Shown here: one piece after another, positions 7,699 to 15,935 of the stretch | Numbering within the stretch: position 1 is the stretch's first letter | How the letters are laid out: every line of letters starts with the position of its first letter | Assembly: GCA_021732025.1 (NCBI GenBank) | Contig: JAKFVU010000036.1 | Span: forward strand, 62,001 to 126,000 | DNA length: 64,000 nucleotides | Direction: 5' to 3' | Source of the DNA: Candidatus Obscuribacterales bacterium | Lineage (GTDB): Bacteria; Cyanobacteriota; Vampirovibrionia; Obscuribacterales; Obscuribacteraceae | Notes under the pieces: model-generated | The model's database searches: none | The model's input: the letters and a program-made list of their open reading frames with translations, nothing else | What the model was told of the DNA's origin: nothing | Program-made: the position numbers and the translations under genes

Positions 7699-8634
7699 CT
7701 ACTCGAATTCGCCAATAGGGCCATTGCGCATGATCAAAAGCTCGACATCGGTCAAAGCCAGATGTGGTCCTTGTCTAACAGCTCCTGGAGTATAGACAAT
7801 GCTGCCTTGCTCGTAGATTTTTTGTTTGTCGTCTTCGCCTGATTGAAGACGGCCAGAAATGATAAATGCGCTCTCTTCTAAAACGTGTGTATGAGCAGAT
7901 ATCAGTGCCCCTGCTTTCATGGAAATTTTATCAAGGCTGCCACCAGCAAACAGTTCAGTCAAGTGAGTGACAGTCACTTCTTCAAACTCTTTTAGTGGTT
8001 GAGCTTTTGGTTCTCCAGGCGAGAGTCGGCGTTGGCAAAGGTTTAGCTCTGCCAAATTTTGTTCAATATCTTGCTTGGCGCATCCGAAAAGTAAAGTGTC
8101 TCTCCATTTGCCTTTCATATTGATGTGCTTGCGCAAGAAGCCTTCTAGCTTCATACCTGCTTTTTGCAAAACTTTGGCCGAACCAAAGTTTAAAGGGTCG
8201 CAAGTGGCCCCAACTTTTTGCAAGCCTAGGTGATCAAAGGCAAAGCGAATTACTGCTTCAGCTGCTTCGGAAGCGTAGCCTTTGCCCCAGGCCTGACGGC
8301 TGTAGCAATAACCTATATCGCCAATCATTGAGTCTTTCTTGCCTAAGCGCAAAGAGACAGAGCCGACAAATTCGGCAGTATCAGCCATGACTACGGCAAA
8401 GTCGTAGGTCAGGCGAGGCTCTTCTTTTTGATTGGCAAAGCAGGTTTCCATAAACTGCCGAGTTTGCTCTTCAGTATTGGGCCCCCACTGCATAAACTTG
8501 ACGACTTCGGGATCGCTTGAATAGGCATGGACCTGCTCAAAGTCGGATGGCAGAAACGGCCTCAAAATTAGTCTGGGTGAGCGAATTGGAGGAAGAGTTT
8601 CAGTCGACCTAGCCGGGGTATTTGACGAGCCCAT
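7699..8634 (-). CDS. GNAT acetyltransferase fused to a cupin domain
   Basis: Residues 18-190 are a RimJ/RimL-type GNAT domain: SPRLILRPF opens it, QAWGKGYASEA is the acetyl-CoA loop and NFGSAKVLQKAGM is motif B. Residues 220-311 form a second domain with cupin features (ISAHTHVLEESAFIISGRL, GSIVYTPGAVRQGPH). GNAT enzymes move acetyl from acetyl-CoA to amines; the cupin may bind the substrate or act as a sensor. It is the last gene of the minus-strand pyr operon, 56 bases after the kinase gene. ATG 8634 has an AGGGA site. The fusion looks genuine because the frame is continuous. Confidence 0.85.
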   Translation of the reverse strand: MGSSNTPARSTETLPPIRSPRLILRPFLPSDFEQVHAYSSDPEVVKFMQWGPNTEEQTRQFMETCFANQKEEPRLTYDFAVVMADTAEFVGSVSLRLGKKDSMIGDIGYCYSRQAWGKGYASEAAEAVIRFAFDHLGLQKVGATCDPLNFGSAKVLQKAGMKLEGFLRKHINMKGKWRDTLLFGCAKQDIEQNLAELNLCQRRLSPGEPKAQPLKEFEEVTVTHLTELFAGGSLDKISMKAGALISAHTHVLEESAFIISGRLQSGEDDKQKIYEQGSIVYTPGAVRQGPHLALTDVELLIMRNGPIGEFE

Positions 8635-8690
8635 TTTTTTATCCCTGTGAAATGAGGTATTACTTTATCACTTGCTGTGCATTACAGCCT

Positions 8691-9182
8691 TCAAGATTGT
8701 GGGAAGAACAAATAATCAGTGCCGTCTGGCGAAGGGCGAATGACAACAACTTTGCCCTCTGTTCGTTTGGGCCGACCGTTCTTATAAAGTTCGTGATACA
8801 TGTTGGTGACGATGTCTTCTTCCACCGCACGATCACGATGGCGATTGCGCTCTAAGCACGTTGCTAGTGGTACATCCAAAAGCCACAGCTGCACATCGTC
8901 GTATGCGAATGTGGTGGCGCGATCGAGAATTTGTTTGCGGTGTTTGGGGTTGAGATTGGTGTTGTCAATGATGATGCTGAGTTTCTCTGTCATTGCTTGT
9001 TCAAGACGCTCAAAAAATATTTCAAAAACTGCGGCAGGGTCGCCTTGGGTCTTTTCGTCGCCATATAGTTCAAGGCGAATAGAATCAGCGTTCATATAGT
9101 GAAAGCCTTTAGCGACAATTCGTTTAGATAGGGTGGTTTTGCCTGATCCGGGCACACCGACAAGCATGATTAGCTTGGCCAT
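8691..9182 (-). CDS. P-loop kinase, AAA_33 / polynucleotide kinase-like
   Basis: A 163-residue P-loop protein. Walker A is GVPGSGKTT at residues 8-16 and the substrate region NADSIR is at about 31-36. IIDNTN (about 71-76) is the second motif typical of bacterial polynucleotide kinase-like ATPases, and CLERNRHRDR carries the LID arginines. The family phosphorylates nucleic-acid ends or small molecules; the substrate here is unknown. It is separated by one base from the upstream membrane-protein gene, so they are co-translated. Cytoplasmic. Confidence 0.85.
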   Translation of the reverse strand: MAKLIMLVGVPGSGKTTLSKRIVAKGFHYMNADSIRLELYGDEKTQGDPAAVFEIFFERLEQAMTEKLSIIIDNTNLNPKHRKQILDRATTFAYDDVQLWLLDVPLATCLERNRHRDRAVEEDIVTNMYHELYKNGRPKRTEGKVVVIRPSPDGTDYLFFPQS

Positions 9183-9183
9183 T

Positions 9184-9669
9184 CTAAGCTCCTCTCTCTT
9201 CCTTGATCCACTTGAGCCAGATAGAGACTATGGCAATGGTGATGAGAATGTAGACGGCAATGAAAATTGTTTTCCAGAATTCTTTGTCTGCAGTTTGCAT
9301 TGACATACGGCTGTCTAGCCAAGGATTCGTGTAAAAGGTCATGCCCACAGTGCTGAAAAATAGGCCTGTAGATAAGTAACTTATTCTGGCCCATTTAGTA
9401 AATGTGCGCCAAGACCAGATCGTTTGCAAAAGATAACCGAGGCCGAAGATGCTGATGGTGATGCCGTAATGCTGATAACGGCCCATGGTGAAATATTTTT
9501 GCAGTGGAGTGAGGTAGGCTGCAGTGGCAATCGCACTGAAGATTCCGATCATGCAATAACGCTGTGCGCGCCGCCAGAAAGTGGCAACTGTGGCTTTCTC
9601 GGTCAAAGCTGGCTTGGGTGTGCCAGCAGAATGGCCTGCATTGCTAGAAGTGTTATTGGAACCTGTCAT
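9184..9669 (-). CDS. Four-helix membrane protein of unknown function
   Basis: A 161-residue protein with a Ser/Thr-rich N-terminal tail and four predicted membrane helices (about 40-55, 70-85, 97-112, 135-155). A short KEERGA tail follows. The family was not recognised. Its ATG overlaps the pyrC stop by 4 bases and its stop lies one base from the kinase start, so it is firmly inside the pyr operon. No charged transport motif is visible. Confidence 0.75.
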   Translation of the reverse strand: MTGSNNTSSNAGHSAGTPKPALTEKATVATFWRRAQRYCMIGIFSAIATAAYLTPLQKYFTMGRYQHYGITISIFGLGYLLQTIWSWRTFTKWARISYLSTGLFFSTVGMTFYTNPWLDSRMSMQTADKEFWKTIFIAVYILITIAIVSIWLKWIKEERGA

Positions 9670-11039
9670 TTTAAGGCCAGCCCCTCAATGGCAAGCCATC
9701 TACTGGTGGCAGTTTCGAATTGATGGGCAACTTTACCGTCGCACAATGTCAGAATCGTGCGACCTTTTATCTCGCGGCCATCGAATGGTGAGTTGTTGCT
9801 TTTCGATGTGGCTTTGTTTACCACATAGGTCCAAGTCATCTGTGGATCAAACAAGCAAAGATCGGCAGCTGCTCCGACTTCAATTTTAGGCTCCGGTAGA
9901 CCGATTATGCGCGCTGGATCGCTGGTGAATTTGCGCACCACCTCTGGTACTGTCATGCGGGAAGATGCAGGCAGTTTCTCGTCAGTGAGGCGCTCTAGAC
10001 ACAAGGCAAAAGCTGTTTCTAAGCCAATTATGCCGCAAGGAGCTGCAATAAAGCCCATTTCTTTTTCTGTACTGGTATGAGGGGCGTGGTCTGTGGCAAT
10101 GGCATCTAGCGTGCCGTTCTTTAGCGCTTCTACAAGAGTGTCTTGATCTCTTTTCGAGCGCAACGGTGGATTCATCTTGTAGTTGGTGTTGTAGCCAGGA
10201 ATTTCACTATCAGTGAGAGTGAGGTGATGAGGCGTGGTATCGGCTGTCACTGGTAGTCCGTCGGCCTTGGCTCTTTCAATTAATTTGACTGAAGCGGCTG
10301 CCGAGACGTGGGCAAAGTGCAGCGCACCACCGGTCATTCTCACTACTTCGATTTCACGAGCAATGCAAGCTGCTTCAGATGCAGTTGGTACACCAGGAAG
10401 TCCCTTGGCCGTTGCATAGGCTGATTCGTTCATGGCCCCTGTGCCAGAGAGATCTTTGTCTTCAGGATGGCTGACGATTAATGAGCCTAGTGCTTTGGCC
10501 TGTTCTAGTGCGCGGCGCATCACAGCTAAATTGGTAACTGGTAGTCCATCGTCTGAAAAACCAATAGCGCCCAGCTCTTTAAGAATGGCCATTTCAGTCA
10601 GTTCTGCACCAGCCATACCCTTGGTTACGCATGCAATGGGCAAGACTTTGATCACAGCTTTTTCTTTGATTATTTGTAAGAGCTGAGAAAAAATTCTGGC
10701 ATTATCAATTGGTGGTACGGTGTTGGCCATAGCTACAACTGTTGTGTAACCACCAGAGGCAGCCGACTTGGTGCCTGATGCTACGTCTTCTTTAGCTGTT
10801 TGTCCCAAGTCGCGCAGATGGGTATGAATGTCTATGAATCCCGGTAAAAGCCAGAGGCCATCTGCATCGAATATGGTTTCAGATTTTTGCGCGGTCAGTT
10901 CTTTTCCCTTAGCGCTTATCTCTACAATCTTGCCGTTTTCTATACGAATATCTGAGCGTGCACCTAAACTCGAGTCTGTTTTTTTGCCAGCATTAGAGTT
11001 GCTGTCGCTATCCCACAATTGGCAATTTTTGATCAGCAT
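9666..11039 (-). CDS. pyrC: Dihydroorotase, class I
   Basis: Catalyses the reversible ring closure of carbamoyl aspartate to dihydroorotate in pyrimidine synthesis. Metal ligands are seen in DIHTHLRD, in the later His motifs (LIVSHPED, LHFAHVSA) and in the catalytic Asp of ATDHAPH. AMANTVPPIDN is the class I signature. The 457-residue length is normal. It follows pyrB by 9 bases on the minus strand and overlaps the next gene by 4. A class I enzyme beside pyrB is usual in bacteria where the two proteins associate. Confidence 0.95.
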   Translation of the reverse strand: MLIKNCQLWDSDSNSNAGKKTDSSLGARSDIRIENGKIVEISAKGKELTAQKSETIFDADGLWLLPGFIDIHTHLRDLGQTAKEDVASGTKSAASGGYTTVVAMANTVPPIDNARIFSQLLQIIKEKAVIKVLPIACVTKGMAGAELTEMAILKELGAIGFSDDGLPVTNLAVMRRALEQAKALGSLIVSHPEDKDLSGTGAMNESAYATAKGLPGVPTASEAACIAREIEVVRMTGGALHFAHVSAAASVKLIERAKADGLPVTADTTPHHLTLTDSEIPGYNTNYKMNPPLRSKRDQDTLVEALKNGTLDAIATDHAPHTSTEKEMGFIAAPCGIIGLETAFALCLERLTDEKLPASSRMTVPEVVRKFTSDPARIIGLPEPKIEVGAAADLCLFDPQMTWTYVVNKATSKSNNSPFDGREIKGRTILTLCDGKVAHQFETATSRWLAIEGLALK

Positions 11040-11048
11040 TTCTGAGGC

Positions 11049-12119
11049 CTAAGATTTCGTAGTTGGAGTTGAAAAAAGCAATGTGAGAATGGCCATACGA
11101 CAGAGTAATCCGTTTTCAACCTGAGTGAGAACGCAAGAGATAATTGGATCTTCTACAAGTTCATTGGTGATTTCTACACCACGATTAATTGGCCCTGGAT
11201 GCAGCACTCGCACATTGCTTTTAGCTAGGCGAATGCGATCGTGATCGAGGCGATATTGTTTGCGATACTCGTCAATACTTGCTATCAATCCTTGAGCCTG
11301 CCTCTCTAATTGCAGGCGCAAACAGATAATAAAGTCAGCATCCTTAATAGCTGGTTCGAGACGATGATGAACAACCGCAGCAAACTCTTCGTCGCCAAAT
11401 GTGTCAGGAAGAAGAGCTGGTGGACCGGCCAAATGCACTTCTGCACCTAGCTTTTTCAACAACCAAAGATTAGAACGGGCCACTCGTGAGTGAATAATGT
11501 CGCCGACAATAGTTACTTTCTTACCCTTAAGGCTGGCGTCGTTTAGTCGATTTTCGACTTTACCATTGCTGGCAAACGCTGGTAACTGGCCTAAGCTTTC
11601 TAAAATTGTATAGAGATCAAGCAGTCCTTGAGAGGGATGGGCATGCCAGCCATCACCAGCATTGACGATGTGTAGCTTATCGCCTACATTGTCGGCCAAG
11701 TCGTCGGGTGCTCCCGATTGGCTATGGCGCATGATAATGCCGTTCACTCCAAGAGCCCACAGATTGAGAGCTGTGTCTTCTAAGGTTTCGCCTTTGGCCG
11801 CTGACGAAGTATTGACATCAAGATTGACCACAGTAGCGCCAAGCTTGCGCGCCGCTAAGTCAAAACTTGTCTTTGTCCGTGTTGAATTTTCGTAAAAGAC
11901 AGTGGCGATAGTGTGGGCGGCTAGTATCGTCAGTGGTGGCTTTTTGTGAATTTGATTATGCTTGTAATAGTGAGCTAAAGCCAGGCATAGGCTAATTTCG
12001 TCAATAGTAAGTTGCCTAGTGTCTAGCAAGTGGCGACGTTCGCGCCAGGCTTGAGCTTCGGCGACGCCGTCGAAGGCTTCCACCAGCTTGGAAACAGGGG
12101 AATTGATTTTTGTTAGCAT
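11049..12119 (-). CDS. pyrB: Aspartate carbamoyltransferase catalytic subunit
   Basis: Joins carbamoyl phosphate and aspartate, the committed step of pyrimidine synthesis. STRTKTSF (about residues 79-86) is the carbamoyl-phosphate loop; IMRHSQSGAP, HPSQGLLD and LHPGPINRGVEI complete the conserved set. It carries an N-terminal extension of about 20 residues and is 356 residues long overall. No pyrI regulatory gene is next to it. It is the first gene of the five-gene minus-strand operon and is divergent from the MurF-like gene, with start codons only about 10 bases apart if the longest frames are used. Confidence 0.95.
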   Translation of the reverse strand: MLTKINSPVSKLVEAFDGVAEAQAWRERRHLLDTRQLTIDEISLCLALAHYYKHNQIHKKPPLTILAAHTIATVFYENSTRTKTSFDLAARKLGATVVNLDVNTSSAAKGETLEDTALNLWALGVNGIIMRHSQSGAPDDLADNVGDKLHIVNAGDGWHAHPSQGLLDLYTILESLGQLPAFASNGKVENRLNDASLKGKKVTIVGDIIHSRVARSNLWLLKKLGAEVHLAGPPALLPDTFGDEEFAAVVHHRLEPAIKDADFIICLRLQLERQAQGLIASIDEYRKQYRLDHDRIRLAKSNVRVLHPGPINRGVEITNELVEDPIISCVLTQVENGLLCRMAILTLLFSTPTTKS

Positions 12120-12128
12120 GGAAGAATT

Positions 12129-13154
12129 ATGGAAGGCTGGCGAGCCCCTGTCAAATACATGGCAATGCTATATTTAACGGGTTTAATAGGTTTGCTGGAG
12201 AATAGACCGAATTCGTTGGCGGCAGTCTACTCAGCTGAAGAAATAATCGAGCTCACCGGGGCCAGAGTGGCCGTCGGTATGGTTCCAGACGAGGCCGGCG
12301 AGGTTGCCACCGACACTCGCAGTGAGTTATCTGGCTCTTGGTTTGTCGCTCTTGTTGGTAAAACCTTCGACGGGCACGATTTTATCGGTGAGGCTTTCTC
12401 TGCTGGCGCCCTCGGCTGCATTGTCGCCGACCGCCCCAGCTATCCAATAGCTGCTACTTCTTTTCCTCTTTTGGCCGTCGACGATACTGAAGAAGCTCTT
12501 GCGGTTCTAGCTCGCAATTGGCGAAGGCGCACTCGCAAGAAACTGGTTTTAGTAGCAGCCACCGATCTCAGCACAGTATCGCCCTTGGCTCAGTCCATGT
12601 ACGAGGCGCTCGACCGCTCGCTGATACAAACGGCAGCCACTGTCAGTGCTTCTAATGACTTCTCTGCACCAACTTCTACTGAGGCACCGGCCCGGGGGCC
12701 ACACTTTTCCACCCAGTTTTCCCTCGACCCGGCCGCTGCTTTTCCCCCTTCGAACCCCTTGTTCTGCGGCGAAGAGACAGCGCAATCGGTACTTTCGAAT
12801 TGGAAGCTTAATACCTCAGACATTCTCGGCCGTTTTCTCAATCTGCCCGATGAGGTCGAATACCTTGTGGCCGACTTCTCGCCCCTGCCACTAGACCGCG
12901 CCGTTTGGCTGATTGAGGCGCTATCGCCCAACGCCCTTTTGATTGGCGAAGACAGCTTTGCTTATGCCCGCATGTCTACCCAAGCGCCTGATGTGCTCTC
13001 GTTGCAAGAGCAAATGGTTGAAGCAATGGCCAAGGTTAAAGGCAAAGCATTTACTGATAGTGAGACTCTGGCTGAACGGTTGCAGATTGAATTGATAGCG
13101 TCGGCATCAGAACAAACTGCTTATCAGTCGGTGTTGGAGCAGCTGGGGCTGTAG
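12129..13154 (+). CDS. MurF-like protein lacking the ATP-binding P-loop
   Basis: Resembles the first two domains of MurF (UDP-MurNAc-tripeptide:D-Ala-D-Ala ligase). YSAEEIIELTG, DTRSELSGSWFVALVGKTFDGHDF and AFSAGALGCIVADR are the N-terminal MurF domain. Where MurF has GSNGKTT, this protein reads TDLSTVSP, so the phosphate-binding Lys is absent. The middle keeps the echo of the MurF core (ADFSPLPLDRAVWLIEALSPNALLIG), but the C-terminal ligase domain is missing. It is probably a pseudoenzyme or regulator. The start is uncertain: the first ATG at 12129 nearly touches divergent pyrB, and starts at 12159 or 12216 are possible. Confidence 0.7.
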   Translation: MEGWRAPVKYMAMLYLTGLIGLLENRPNSLAAVYSAEEIIELTGARVAVGMVPDEAGEVATDTRSELSGSWFVALVGKTFDGHDFIGEAFSAGALGCIVADRPSYPIAATSFPLLAVDDTEEALAVLARNWRRRTRKKLVLVAATDLSTVSPLAQSMYEALDRSLIQTAATVSASNDFSAPTSTEAPARGPHFSTQFSLDPAAAFPPSNPLFCGEETAQSVLSNWKLNTSDILGRFLNLPDEVEYLVADFSPLPLDRAVWLIEALSPNALLIGEDSFAYARMSTQAPDVLSLQEQMVEAMAKVKGKAFTDSETLAERLQIELIASASEQTAYQSVLEQLGL

Positions 13155-13161
13155 ACGCCGA

Positions 13162-13548
13162 TTAAGCTGGATGGCTAGAAATTATCAGACGTGTGCGTGA
13201 GACCAGCTGATAAAGTTGGCGGGTGAGCCACATTGTTCCAGGCAAAATGTATAAAACAGCAGCAAATCTGCCAAAGCGCAAGTTTTTCAAAATCATTGGA
13301 ATGGCTTCTGGGCCGTACCAACGCTCATTGTTATCGTCGATGAGAAAGAGGCTCCAGGGTGAAGCATCAAGGTCTTGAATCAATTGACGTGCGGTTTCAC
13401 TGACCGATTCGCGGTCGACAAAAGTGAATAGCTGTGAGCGATCCCAGAGCTTGAGCAAGGCCGCCAGCCGATTGACGACAAAGCAGCGTTCGTCACAGAC
13501 AATAGTGAAAGATAAGGATTCCCGGCAATGTATGGCTTTAGAGTCCAT
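13162..13548 (-). CDS. DCC-family-like (DUF393) protein with degenerate active site
   Basis: DUF393 proteins carry an N-terminal DGxCxxC thiol motif. The overall pattern is present here: a beta strand before the motif, LLKLWDR, LIDDNNERWYGPEAI and the basic YQLVSRTRL near the end. The motif itself reads CDERCFVVNR, so the second Cys is lost. Disulfide chemistry is therefore unlikely. ATG 13548 with an AGGTG site is preferred over the GTG at 13557. The gene is convergent with the MurF-like gene, 7 bases apart. Confidence 0.6.
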   Translation of the reverse strand: MDSKAIHCRESLSFTIVCDERCFVVNRLAALLKLWDRSQLFTFVDRESVSETARQLIQDLDASPWSLFLIDDNNERWYGPEAIPMILKNLRFGRFAAVLYILPGTMWLTRQLYQLVSRTRLIISSHPA

Positions 13549-13783
13549 TGCACGCACCTGAGGGAGTTAAGTTTTTGACAGTGAGCAAAGTTTAGCAGAA
13601 ATTCAGCTTCGCTACATGCCTCCAGGCGCCAAATTCTTTTGCTTCTTTCATTAGATTTTTGGCGGCAGGCTGGCTGTTGTCAAGGCGGGGTTGGCAGATT
13701 GTGCTGAACGGGTAAAATCAATTAGGTGTCCTGAATGATAGTTTTGAACTGAAGTATTGCTTCAGAGGGTGCGAGGTCACTAA

Positions 13784-14152
13784 ATGTTCTTGGATGAATA
13801 TCAATTTCTGACCGAAGTGATTATGCCTTTTCTGCGTAAAAACTGGGAAGAGATAGACTTGGCAGAAACGGCTTCTGGTGAGCCAGATGGTCGCTTGACC
13901 AAAGAAGAATTAGGTTCGGCGCGCGACCGTGCCATCGCTCGTGGTGACTTTGATGCTGCCAATATTTTGGCCGAATTGGCATTTCGCTACGATGCTATTT
14001 GCGAAGCTCATGAAGACTCAGGCGGCTCTGGGCGCGAAACTCTAGCTGGAATCAGCCAGGCCGACATTTCAGTTTATGCGCAACTCTGGAACCCTGAGTA
14101 CCGCGCCCGTGAAGGAAAACCGGTGCCAGAGAAATGGATGGATTCTGTTTGA
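13784..14152 (+). CDS. Hypothetical acidic protein, EF-hand-like segment
   Basis: An unrecognised 122-residue soluble protein with no signal peptide. Residues about 30-43 (SGEPDGRLTKEEL) resemble a weak EF-hand loop. It is helical and ends with the conserved-looking KPVPEKWMDSV. Its stop overlaps the TTG start of the next gene by 4 bases, so it is translationally coupled to the DUF1573-cytochrome lipoprotein and the TPR protein. A shared role in an envelope process is possible but unproven. Confidence 0.65.
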   Translation: MFLDEYQFLTEVIMPFLRKNWEEIDLAETASGEPDGRLTKEELGSARDRAIARGDFDAANILAELAFRYDAICEAHEDSGGSGRETLAGISQADISVYAQLWNPEYRAREGKPVPEKWMDSV

Positions 14153-14964
14153 ACCAGCGCAGCTTGCTGCTCATTTGTCTTGTTCTTTCGATAGCAGGAT
14201 GTTCCTCATCGCCTCCGCAATCAACTCCACAAGCACCGCAAACCCTACAATCTACTGACGCAAAGCCTGCCGAGAAGCCACCGAGCAACTCGCAACAAAT
14301 TCATTTCGACAACGAAAAAATAGATCTAGGAAAAGTAGAGGCTGCTGCTGAAGTTCCTTGCGCTTTTACGATCACCAATACGGGCAAGCAGCCCCTTCAT
14401 GTCACAGAAGCTAAGTCAGAGTGTGGTTGTACGGCTACCAATTTTAAAGGCGCTTTGCTCAAGCCGGGGGCCTCGGTTAAGCTCGATATTTTAGTTGACA
14501 CGACTATGAAACAGGGGCCAGTAACTAAAGATATGGTCGTTTACTCAGACGATCCAGAGCGGCCAATTACCAGGCTTTTCATTGCTATGGACGTGAAGAA
14601 CGCTCACGGCACCATGTCAATGAAAGACCGTACCAAAATTTTTACTGCTGAACGTTGCAAGCGCTGTCATGTTGATGAGGGCGTCGGTCAATTCGGTAAA
14701 GAGCTATTTGAGGCTGATTGTGCCATGTGCCACCGCAAGCAGGAGAGTGGCATTCTCTCTGGCCCGTTGATTGAATCAGTTGGTTATTCTGATGCCGATT
14801 TGCGTGCCCATGCTCTTGATGTGATCGCCCACGGCAGTAAGAACAGCCCATCTATGCCTGGCTTCTTGGATAGCGCTGGAGGGCCGCTTTCTAAAGAGCA
14901 GGTAGATTCGCTGGTGAAATATCTCAGTAAAAAATCTGACACTGCTGGTAGTGCCACCAAATGA
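14149..14964 (+). CDS. DUF1573 lipoprotein with C-terminal cytochrome c domain
   Basis: The lipobox LSIAGC is at about residues 13-18 from the TTG start at 14149, giving a lipid-anchored envelope protein. A Pro/Thr/Gln-rich linker follows. DUF1573 (an Ig-like fold) spans about 50-150, with KSECGCTATNF as its signature. The C-terminal domain has two heme-type motifs, CKRCH and CAMCH, about 28 residues apart, and a possible Met ligand in SPSMPGF. It may carry one or two c-type hemes. TTG overlaps the upstream TGA (TTGA). Electron transfer at the outer face of the membrane is inferred. Confidence 0.85.
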   Translation: MNQRSLLLICLVLSIAGCSSSPPQSTPQAPQTLQSTDAKPAEKPPSNSQQIHFDNEKIDLGKVEAAAEVPCAFTITNTGKQPLHVTEAKSECGCTATNFKGALLKPGASVKLDILVDTTMKQGPVTKDMVVYSDDPERPITRLFIAMDVKNAHGTMSMKDRTKIFTAERCKRCHVDEGVGQFGKELFEADCAMCHRKQESGILSGPLIESVGYSDADLRAHALDVIAHGSKNSPSMPGFLDSAGGPLSKEQVDSLVKYLSKKSDTAGSATK

Positions 14965-15920
14965 ATAAGAAATCCAAAAAGCACAGTAGATATTTGACTT
15001 TTATTATCGCTGCTACTGCTCTCGCAGGTTACTTGCCGAGCGTCGCTAAAGACGTTTCTAAAGACTTTGCCGGCGTTACTGCCGCCCAAGAAATAGCAAG
15101 TCTGCGCAACCCAATTTATACGGGTGTTCCTAATACGGCTGCCAATAGAACACTGCCAATTGCCCAACTGAATGCTGCCATGGAGACGCGCAATTTTGAT
15201 AGAGTCGATGCGCTCATAGCAAGAGTAAGAGAAACGCCCACTAACACCAATGCTGTCAGTTTGTGGCGTGGTCTCGCTTATTGGGGGCATCAGCGTTATG
15301 AAGAAGCGGTCGAGCAATTCGATCGTTGCAAGAATTTTGACGATGCTGCCCTTGAACGTTTGTATATTGTTGGCAGCACTTATTTTAAGTTGGAAGAATG
15401 TAGCAAAGCGGTGAAAGTGCTGTCACTGGTTATCGCTAGATATCCTTCTCGTGATTGCTATTCAAATCGCGCCAACTGCTACGTTGCACTGAAAAAGCAT
15501 CGTGAGGCCATTGCTGATTTCTTTATGGCTGCTAAATTGAGCTATACATATCACTCTGCGTACTTAAGTCGAGCTGCCAATATTCAACGAGTTGAGAAAC
15601 AATTTGATCAAGCTATTTCTACTTATACCGAGGCTTTGAAGAATTCAGCTCCTAATTTTATGCCGACAGCCTATTTGGGCCGAGCCCTTTGCTACCAAGA
15701 ACTGGGCAAGTGGGAAGCGGCGGCACAAGACTGTACCGCCGCCATCAAAGTATTGAACACCACTTACACTAGCGATATGAAAACCACTTTACTCTCTGAT
15801 GGTTATGTTCAAAGGGCCAAGTGCTATGACCATCTAGGCAAAGCTAGTCTGGCAGCCGCAGATAGGCAAGCTCACGCTCAAATTGGTTCAGCTCTTGCTA
15901 AAGAGTTTTTAGAAAAATAG
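14961..15920 (+). CDS. Exported TPR-repeat protein
   Basis: A 319-residue protein with a basic signal peptide (about residues 1-30, ending near LPSVAKD) followed by tetratricopeptide repeats. Clear repeats include AVSLWRGLAYWGHQRYEEAVEQF, SYFKLEECSKAVKVL and the next blocks to about 300. TPRs mediate protein binding. It overlaps the cytochrome lipoprotein by 4 bases, so the three-gene run from 13784 is one operon. Partner unknown. Confidence 0.85.
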   Translation: MNKKSKKHSRYLTFIIAATALAGYLPSVAKDVSKDFAGVTAAQEIASLRNPIYTGVPNTAANRTLPIAQLNAAMETRNFDRVDALIARVRETPTNTNAVSLWRGLAYWGHQRYEEAVEQFDRCKNFDDAALERLYIVGSTYFKLEECSKAVKVLSLVIARYPSRDCYSNRANCYVALKKHREAIADFFMAAKLSYTYHSAYLSRAANIQRVEKQFDQAISTYTEALKNSAPNFMPTAYLGRALCYQELGKWEAAAQDCTAAIKVLNTTYTSDMKTTLLSDGYVQRAKCYDHLGKASLAAADRQAHAQIGSALAKEFLEK

Positions 15921-15935
15921 CAATTGCTGTTTGTT

